12,069 bases of DNA from Planctomycetota bacterium (lineage in GTDB: Bacteria; Planctomycetota; Phycisphaerae; WQYP01): the NCBI GenBank assembly GCA_021798635.1, contig JAJZGH010000148.1:1-12069 (forward strand). Direction: 5' to 3'. Below are positions 7,645 to 12,069 of the stretch, in pieces. The position numbers were made by a program, and so were the translations under genes. Under the pieces are notes generated by a model. That model searched no databases. It saw nothing but the letters and a program-made list of their open reading frames with translations, and was not told where the DNA came from. Each line of letters starts with the position of its first letter. The first letter of the stretch is position 1.

Positions 7645-7718
7645 TTTCCAAAGAAGGCCTGGAAAAAGTCGCCGACAGCGGCGTCAATGGGTGGAGTTCT
7701 CCGGATGATCCCTGGTGA
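7629..7718 (+). pseudogene. Probable frameshifted continuation of the M14-like gene
   Basis: Just before the 7644 stop, another frame reads RINRLISKEGLEKVADSG and ends in PDDPW at the TGA 7716-7718. The composition is protein-like. One extra C in the CCC run at 7627-7629 would join the two frames. Even joined, the M14 domain remains short. This may be a true frameshift mutation, a sequencing error, or chance. Confidence 0.4.
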
Positions 7719-7743
7719 ATGTTTTGATGCCGATACGGAAGGA

Positions 7744-7749
7744 TATAAT
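7744..7749 (+). promoter_or_regulatory. Candidate -10 element before the thioredoxin-like gene
   Basis: A perfect TATAAT lies 26 bp after the end of the frameshifted M14 remnant. The matching -35 is poor (TTTTGA with a 16-bp spacer). A start near 7756 would exclude the ATG at 7753 as initiator and favours the one at 7846. Confidence 0.33.
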
Positions 7750-7845
7750 TTTATGACTGCACATACCACCATGATACAAAATCGAAACAGCGGTCCGAAA
7801 TTTACAGCAATACTGGATCGCTCTTCGCCGGCATGGAAGTCTGCA

Positions 7846-8385
7846 ATGACCACATGGATAACACGAACTGTTGGTTGTATTCTACTGATTGCCGGCATCG
7901 GTTCGGCAGTTTTGCATCCCAAACCGATGGTGGCGGCCAATGGATTAAGCATCGCTGATGTCGGAAATATGGTGATTCTGGAGCCGCCGAAATGGATTGA
8001 GCATCGGATGCCGGTGCTGGCGAACATTGTCTCGGAAACCAATGGGAACCCTTTGGGGAACCGTCTCGCGCGTGGCCAATGGGTGGTGCTTTTCTACCAC
8101 GCCAGTTGCGGCGAGTGTCAAAAAGCGATTCCCGTTTATGAGCGCTTTGCGGAACAAACTGCAACGATGCATGGGGCGTTTCACGTCGCCTTTGTCCGTG
8201 TGCCGTCGGATTTGGCTACACCAATTCCCAAGGGTTTGTTTAATTCCAACGACGGTCTTCACGGGACACTGGACACCAGCCGCCAGTGGTTTGCGACCAC
8301 GCCGGCAGTAGTGGAGATAGAAAACGGTGTGGTGACCCGCACCGCCGCGGATACGGCGGCTATGAATATGAACTGGTTGAAATGA
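7846..8385 (+). CDS. Membrane-anchored thioredoxin-fold protein (CGEC)
   Basis: 179 residues from the chosen start. The N-terminus is a short basic stretch followed by a hydrophobic anchor (GCILLIAGIGSAVL, residues 10-23), so the domain should lie outside the cytoplasmic membrane. WVVLFYHASCGECQK carries the redox CxxC (Cys88, Cys91), and TTP near Pro153 fits the cis-proline loop facing the active site. The fold resembles TlpA/MauD-type thiol-disulfide proteins, but assignment beyond thioredoxin-like is not safe. The frame continues upstream with ATGs at 7753 and 7687. I prefer 7846 because GGAAG lies six bases before it, the signal anchor then starts the protein, and a TATAAT overlaps the upstream region; a start at 7753 would give 210 residues. 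It is 57 bp upstream of a 10-cysteine secreted protein, a natural substrate candidate. Confidence 0.8.
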   Translation: MTTWITRTVGCILLIAGIGSAVLHPKPMVAANGLSIADVGNMVILEPPKWIEHRMPVLANIVSETNGNPLGNRLARGQWVVLFYHASCGECQKAIPVYERFAEQTATMHGAFHVAFVRVPSDLATPIPKGLFNSNDGLHGTLDTSRQWFATTPAVVEIENGVVTRTAADTAAMNMNWLK

Positions 8386-8442
8386 CCATCGCCTGATGTA
8401 GGGCGAGGGCATTTCAAAATACTCTTTTTCAGGAGGTGCTTT

Positions 8443-8886
8443 ATGCACAGGTTGCTTTTAGCGGGATTGCTATCCACGGGGATATTGGCCATTGGCGCGG
8501 CGGGCACCGCCCAAGCCATGCAACCAGCATCGAACGCGGATTTGGCGGCAGCTACCGGGGGCTATGGGCCAGGGCTTTGCACATGGGGCACGAGCTGCAC
8601 CTACTCCATTCCCGAACCCAGCGCCCAAGACTGTATCGATGGCAACGTGCAACAGTTCTGGCCATGCTACAGCGTTATCGGGACACCCCAACAGAACGGC
8701 TCCTGTGTGGGTAAAAATGGAAACTGCTTCCAAGGCGGGGGACAGTTATGTGTAGAATATCAGGCTGGCACCTGCCAATATGTCACCGATGCAGACGGCG
8801 GCCTCATGACCGGCGACTGCGTTCCCGTGAACAATGAACCAACGCCGATCAACAGTCGGACGATCTGTGCCCAACTGCCTAGCTAG
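8443..8886 (+). CDS. Secreted 10-cysteine protein with double-glycine-leader-like motif
   Basis: 147 residues; I do not recognise the family. A Sec signal peptide (residues 1-25, AQA before Met26) is followed by a short spacer and NADLAAATGG (31-40). That segment fits the double-glycine leader pattern: Asp at -8, Leu at -7, small hydrophobic at -4, Gly-Gly at -2/-1. The remainder (107 residues, from Tyr41) holds all ten cysteines (46, 52, 64, 75, 88, 95, 103, 111, 126, 142), enough for five disulfides, and is rich in Gly, Asn, Gln and Pro. A strong AGGAGG lies at 8431-8436. It directly follows the thioredoxin-like gene and probably shares its transcript. It could be a structural envelope protein, a binding protein, or a processed peptide; the sequence does not decide. 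Confidence 0.78.
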   Translation: MHRLLLAGLLSTGILAIGAAGTAQAMQPASNADLAAATGGYGPGLCTWGTSCTYSIPEPSAQDCIDGNVQQFWPCYSVIGTPQQNGSCVGKNGNCFQGGGQLCVEYQAGTCQYVTDADGGLMTGDCVPVNNEPTPINSRTICAQLPS

Positions 8887-9032
8887 CCGGAAATAAAAGA
8901 AGGCAAAGACGGTTTTGGGTCTTATCTACGGTGTTGATCCGCTGTTCCTAGCATGGCGTGGTATTAAGGAATATTGCGCTGGTGCAAGGGGCGCTTCACA
9001 CTATAAGGCTTATTTCCCATTGGAGTAAACAG

Positions 9033-10151
9033 ATGAGAATATTATGCAGGTTTTGCAATAGCGGCATCTGGTTGATTTTCGCTGGTTTAACCCTGGCCCC
9101 GGCCACGGTTGCCCGCTCATCTTCCGCAAATCTTCGCACCGCATTAGCCGGTATTCGACGACAGGAAATGGCATTTCATAACATCCAGATCACGGCGCAC
9201 TACCAAAGCACCGTTCGGCAGCAGAAGAAACCTGCCATGACGGTTGCCGGTTATCTTGATCTGACGATCACTATGGAGAATATCCCTGCGGGCCGATTCA
9301 CCGTGGTAGTGTCCAAGGAGGTGGGCCACGCGGTTGGTGGGACGTCCCCCTACTACGTCCAATCCTATAAAGGAGCATTTAACGGCCGCGTTGCCGAGAT
9401 GATCACAACCCGGGAGGGCCCACTTGGAGGGCCACTCATCAATCCTCGCCTCGGGGGAATCTGGGGGAAAGCCCCCGCCGAACTGACCACACTACGCGGC
9501 TGTGCGGGTTGGACGGCAACCATCTTCGGTGCGCCATTGGAAATCAATCCGCCACATCATGCGATATACCCGCCACTATCGCAACTATTGGCAACACCAT
9601 GGGGTAAATGGCATACGCACTGCACAATAGTCCATAGTCGGAATGGTAAAAAGTGGTACGAACTGTCACGCTACTTTCCCCTAGGGCGGTTCGTCCTGAG
9701 ACTCAACCCGCGGAAGGGCTTCTCGCTGGTGCGTTTGACGGAATTTTATTGGCACGTTGATCCAAAGTATCTGCCAAAACGCGGGGCCTTTCCGCCCTTG
9801 TTCAGACATCCCTGTCGCACGATTGTAGCGAGTAACTTTGACCAGCCGATGTCGGGCGTCTTTTATCCGCGAAAGGTCGTCGAAACAGTATTTGACCCTT
9901 TGCTCCACGGGTCCGGCATCATCGCGGTCAATACGGTAGCCGTTTCGCGGATAATGATTAATGTCTCCACCAAGCCCGATAACTATCAGATGGATTTTCC
10001 GGCAGGCACCCGTGTGACTGACAGCTCCACCGGCCGGGTGATCCAAATTGGCGGCACGCCAAAACAACAGATGAAGCAGATTGAAAAGGCGGTTGCGGCA
10101 GCACGCAAAGAAGTCGCCACGCAACCGGCGCGGAAAGGCGGTGGCAAATGA
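9033..10151 (+). CDS. Secreted LolA/LppX-like protein, function unknown
   Basis: 372 residues. The ATG at 9033 has GGAG seven bases upstream; the open frame back to 8958 lacks a site. A signal peptide (about residues 1-27) precedes a mature region that looks beta-rich. FHNIQITAHYQST, YVQSYKGAFNGRV and a C-terminal FPAGTRVTD (around 322) resemble uncharacterised planctomycete proteins of outer-membrane-lipoprotein-sorting (LolA-like) type; this is a recalled resemblance. The last 30 residues are a charged, Lys/Ala/Gln-rich tail. There is no lipobox. Its stop overlaps the next start (ATGA at 10148-10151), so it is translationally coupled to the C39-like fragment. A lipid or lipoprotein carrier role is possible but unproven. 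Confidence 0.78.
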   Translation: MRILCRFCNSGIWLIFAGLTLAPATVARSSSANLRTALAGIRRQEMAFHNIQITAHYQSTVRQQKKPAMTVAGYLDLTITMENIPAGRFTVVVSKEVGHAVGGTSPYYVQSYKGAFNGRVAEMITTREGPLGGPLINPRLGGIWGKAPAELTTLRGCAGWTATIFGAPLEINPPHHAIYPPLSQLLATPWGKWHTHCTIVHSRNGKKWYELSRYFPLGRFVLRLNPRKGFSLVRLTEFYWHVDPKYLPKRGAFPPLFRHPCRTIVASNFDQPMSGVFYPRKVVETVFDPLLHGSGIIAVNTVAVSRIMINVSTKPDNYQMDFPAGTRVTDSSTGRVIQIGGTPKQQMKQIEKAVAAARKEVATQPARKGGGK

Positions 10152-10477
10152 GGACGGTATTTCAGATTGCACCACTGCTTTCCGTGGCATTTTTCGCGGT
10201 AGCATCGCCAGCGTCGCCCGTACCTGTCACTGCCGGGACCGCGATGCCCACGCTTTACGGTGAGATTCACGGCAATGAGATGACCGCCAATTGCGGCGTG
10301 AACGTCACAGCCTTTGCGATGAAGTTTTTTCATAAGAGGGTCAGCCTGCCGGGGCTGGCTTTGTCCGGGCCGGAGCGGCACCGAAGATCTGCCCCGTTCT
10401 GGCGGCCATTAAGACCCATGGAGCGGCCTATGCGCGCCGGGCATGGGGCATTACCAGTCAACGCTATGTCAATATGA
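10148..10477 (+). pseudogene. N-terminal fragment of a secreted C39-like cysteine peptidase, broken
   Basis: The start overlaps the previous stop (ATGA). Residues 1-22 form a signal peptide. NCGVNVTAFAMKFFHKRVSL (48-67) matches the N-terminal C39/papain-like signature, with Cys49 as the candidate nucleophile and the helix after it. The usual glutamine about six residues before the Cys is not seen. After about residue 72 the frame turns into Arg/Pro-rich sequence (GPERHRR...) that looks like out-of-frame reading and stops at 10477. No catalytic His or Asp region exists. From 10396 on, another frame carries the tail of an unrelated family, so a deletion or fusion has probably removed the rest of the gene. 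The C39 assignment rests on one motif and is moderate. Confidence 0.55.
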
Positions 10478-10671
10478 TAGAACGAGGCAACCTGTTGCTG
10501 TTGGCGGATCAGCCAAAGGAGGCAATGGCCTGTTTCCACGCGGCTTATCTGGCGGCCAATGTCCATGCAGAATGGGCGGAAGCCGCCAGCCGCATCGCAG
10601 CCTGCATGAAGGCGGAAGATGGTACCATTGGCCGGGCCAATGCCTGGGCGTGGTCGTTGCGGCAGAGGTGA
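10336..10671 (+). pseudogene. C-terminal remnant paralogous to the gene at 10813-11700
   Basis: A frame open from 10336 (after TAA 10333-10335) to TGA 10669-10671. Its 83 residues from 10396 (VLAAIKTHG ... DGTIGRANA) align without gaps to residues 200-282 of the downstream gene, with 33 identities by my count. Shared blocks include GNLLLLAD/GDLLLLAD and KAxDGTIGRANA. It has no signal peptide and no convincing start of its own; the ATG at 10474 lies mid-homology and the frame overlaps the C39-like fragment. It is best read as the surviving end of a duplicated gene. Expression as a 65-residue protein from 10474 cannot be excluded. Confidence 0.65.
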
Positions 10672-10681
10672 TCAGGTTATA

Positions 10682-10785
10682 AAGCAAGGAGTTGGAAGCT
10701 GGAAGTTAGAACCAGAACAGGCTATATGTGTTTCTGTGAAACGCAAGTATGTCCATATTTCTATTATTCTAACTTCTCCCTGCTT
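10682..10785. repeat. Hairpin-forming AT-rich element (possible MITE-like or structured leader)
   Basis: A perfect 10-bp inverted repeat, GAAGTTAGAA (10702-10711) and TTCTAACTTC (10767-10776), is flanked by a second imperfect pair, AAGCAAGGA (10682-10690) with TCCCTGCTT (10777-10785), 8 of 9 paired. The loop holds nested pairs ATATG/CATAT and GTTTC/GAAAC. The element is A/T-rich against a GC-rich background and sits exactly between the remnant tail and its intact paralog, just upstream of that paralog's Shine-Dalgarno sequence. Confidence 0.5.
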
Positions 10786-10812
10786 TATTCTTTTCCAGAA
10801 AGGAATTGAACT

Positions 10813-11700
10813 ATGTCTGTCAATCCCAGGCGAGCCCGGACGGTGTTGCTGTCGGCGATGGCGATGTTTACGGCATCATGGGTCACTGTGGTGCCACTGA
10901 TCGCCCGGCCCAGTGCCGCGGAACTTCAGAAACGGGCATGGGCGAAGAGCCTGGTCCCGCGATTGGCCGGCACGGACGCCGCCGCCCGAAAATCGGCGCT
11001 GGCGTTAATCGCCAAAGAGTTGCAGGCCCGCCCTTATCCTGCGGCATGGCTGATATATTGGTATTGGCTTCCACCTTTGATGGCCGGCGGGCATTACCGC
11101 ACCGTGGCGCACCTGGCGCTACAAGGCATCCTGGCGGCACCGGCGTACACGGGTGTTATTGACCGTCTGCTGATATTTCGCATTCAGGCGCTGGCGGCAA
11201 TGCACAAGAATGCGGCGGCCCTCCGCAATGCCAAAAGTCTGTTCAATGTGTGTACCATGGCGGATACCGGTACGGCTCTTTTGATTCTGGATCAACGCCT
11301 GGAGGTTATCTACCACGGCCATCCCGGCATTGTACGACGGTTCATCCATGAGGAAAGAACGGGATCGGAGCTTCCAGCGGACGACAGCGAACCCATAAGT
11401 CGATCCGGTGTGCTGGCGTCCATTGACGTTCACGGCGACGCTTATTTGGCGCGGCTGAAAAACCTGAGTCGCAACAGGATCCGGGGGCTGGGGGAGAAAG
11501 GTGATTTGCTGCTGCTGGCCGATCACCCGGCCAAAGCCTTAAAATGCTTTCAATCCATGGAGGCCTATGCGAAGGGTCCCGGACAACTGCTGTCCTTTCA
11601 GAAATTTGTCTGCCGAGCAATTAAAGCGCAAGACGGCACGATAGGCCGGGCCAACGCCTGTCTCCTGCAGGCAGTGCAGAGCACCGGCCCAACGCGATAA
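10813..11700 (+). CDS. Secreted helical-repeat-like protein, uncharacterised family
   Basis: 295 residues, not assignable to a named family. AAAGGA lies eight bases before the ATG. A signal peptide (about residues 1-35, PSA before Ala36) is followed by a predicted all-helical region rich in Ala and Leu that looks like degenerate tetratricopeptide-type repeats (HLALQGILAAP, IQALAAMHKN, AAALRNAKSLFNVC at 134-147). The C-terminal third (200-282) is the block duplicated in the 10336-10671 remnant and includes GDLLLLADHPAKALKCF, which again reads as a helix-turn-helix repeat. I recall similar secreted proteins with an AKS-[FY]-NVC block in planctomycetes, but this is unverified. Its role in the envelope cluster is unknown; scaffolding or protein binding is the usual job of such repeats. 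Confidence 0.75.
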   Translation: MSVNPRRARTVLLSAMAMFTASWVTVVPLIARPSAAELQKRAWAKSLVPRLAGTDAAARKSALALIAKELQARPYPAAWLIYWYWLPPLMAGGHYRTVAHLALQGILAAPAYTGVIDRLLIFRIQALAAMHKNAAALRNAKSLFNVCTMADTGTALLILDQRLEVIYHGHPGIVRRFIHEERTGSELPADDSEPISRSGVLASIDVHGDAYLARLKNLSRNRIRGLGEKGDLLLLADHPAKALKCFQSMEAYAKGPGQLLSFQKFVCRAIKAQDGTIGRANACLLQAVQSTGPTR

Positions 11701-11718
11701 AAGTTGTGCCCGTTGATC

Positions 11719-11764
11719 ACCGACCCGCCATTCATGAACGGCGCGGGCTGACGGTCCTTTAATT
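11719..11764 (+). terminator. Candidate terminator after the helical-repeat gene
   Basis: Twenty bases past the stop an imperfect hairpin (ACCG outer arm, CCCGCC with GGCGCGGG, closing CGGT at 11752-11755) is followed by CCTTTAATT. It is GC-rich with a short T-rich tail. The position fits; the stem has bulges. Confidence 0.38.
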
Positions 11765-12036
11765 CGCCGAAGGTGACCACGCGTAAGGCGGATTTTTACG
11801 GGTCCTATTTGCGCGATGGGCCATTGCTTACCCGACCGGATAAGCAATTCTCTTTCACCTTGTTCCGGACATGGCGGACGCTTGGCATGGTCACTGACTT
11901 GACTTCGCTCCCCTTCAGGGGCGACACTTCTATTGAAACAATAGGGCCTGTGACAGTTTCTGCCAAAGGGTAAGTGTGTGTAAAATAGGAAGGCACCAAT
12001 CCACAGGACGTGGCTTGGGATTAATGTCAAGTTTTC
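11765..12036. other. Non-coding interval before the last gene
   Basis: No convincing gene. Besides the 26-bp dyad it holds a CCCC/GGGG hairpin (11910-11921), a small perfect palindrome CTATTG-aaa-CAATAG (11930-11944), a possible -10 TAAAAT (11981-11986) without a good -35, and a CCAC/GTGG hairpin (12001-12013) in the presumed leader of the next gene. The minus-strand frames here lack start signals and look like chance. Confidence 0.45.
11823..11848. repeat. 26-bp near-perfect dyad
   Basis: ATTGCTTA and TAAGCAAT (8 bp, perfect) enclose a centre that is itself nearly symmetric (CCG, AC, CGG), with a single c/a mismatch pair between them. It is followed by TCTCTTTC on the plus strand. It could be a regulator site or a hairpin terminator. 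Confidence 0.45.
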
Positions 12037-12050
12037 AAGGAGGAACAATC

Positions 12051-12069
12051 ATGCCCGCAACCACCACCC
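12051..12069 (+). CDS. Start of an unidentified gene, cut by window edge
   Basis: ATG followed by codons for P-A-T-T-T, with AAGGAGG (12037-12043) seven bases upstream, the strongest Shine-Dalgarno sequence in the window together with that at 8431. Six residues are too few to assign a function. Confidence 0.6.

Noticed and set aside
10325..10340. Programmed frameshift at the T6 run joining the C39-like and tail frames
   Set aside because: A -1 slip at the T-run enters TCA-TAA and stops at once, and the C39-like reading continues sensibly past it, so the junction must lie further downstream.
11765..12000. Insertion-sequence end or decayed transposase
   Set aside because: A TTTACACACACTT-like stretch on the minus strand recalled IS256-type ends, but no matching second end, target duplication or transposase motif was found.
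11539..12048. 169-codon minus-strand frame
   Set aside because: It overlaps the end of a supported plus-strand gene, has no ribosome binding site, and shows no recognisable motif.

Overview
The window reads as chromosomal DNA from a Gram-negative-type bacterium, most likely a planctomycete (Phycisphaerae-like). This is inferred from the long coenzyme-B12-dependent ribonucleotide reductase with a TSCPD tail, the [13 protein letters not shown] dCTP deaminase, and several secreted proteins that resemble uncharacterised planctomycete families. The taxonomy is recalled, not computed. No tRNA, rRNA, CRISPR array or intact insertion sequence was recognised.

Left part (1-4413, minus strand): a deoxynucleotide-supply operon. 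It starts at a good sigma70-type promoter (TTGACA, 16-bp spacer, extended -10 TGCTAAAGT) and reads dcd (dCTP deaminase), then nrdJ (class II ribonucleotide reductase), which runs off the left edge. The promoter is the regulatory highlight. One NrdR-box-like 16-mer fills the -35/-10 spacer exactly, a second lies 31 bp upstream, and DnaA-box-like 9-mers lie just beyond. The dcd-nrdJ gap holds two strong stem-loops that share one arm and so exclude each other.

Middle (4599-5723, plus strand): mutY, a complete A/G-specific adenine glycosylase, divergent from dcd. It is followed by about 520 bp with no convincing gene.

Right part (6247-12069, plus strand): a run of exported proteins. In order: a membrane-anchored M14 carboxypeptidase-like protein (cytosolic-carboxypeptidase type) with a zinc-ligand His replaced by Tyr and an early or frameshifted C-terminus; a membrane-anchored thioredoxin-fold protein (CGEC); a secreted 10-cysteine protein with a double-glycine-leader-like motif behind its signal peptide; a secreted LolA/LppX-like protein; the N-terminal piece of a C39-like cysteine peptidase that runs into the C-terminal piece of a second protein family; a hairpin-forming AT-rich element; and a full-length member of that second family. 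The window ends at the first codons of another gene with a strong Shine-Dalgarno sequence.

The thioredoxin, Cys-rich protein and C39-like fragment together suggest an envelope system that oxidatively folds, and perhaps proteolytically matures, a disulfide-rich secreted protein. That reading is a hypothesis. The locus also shows decay: a frameshift, a fusion or deletion scar, and a paralogous remnant.
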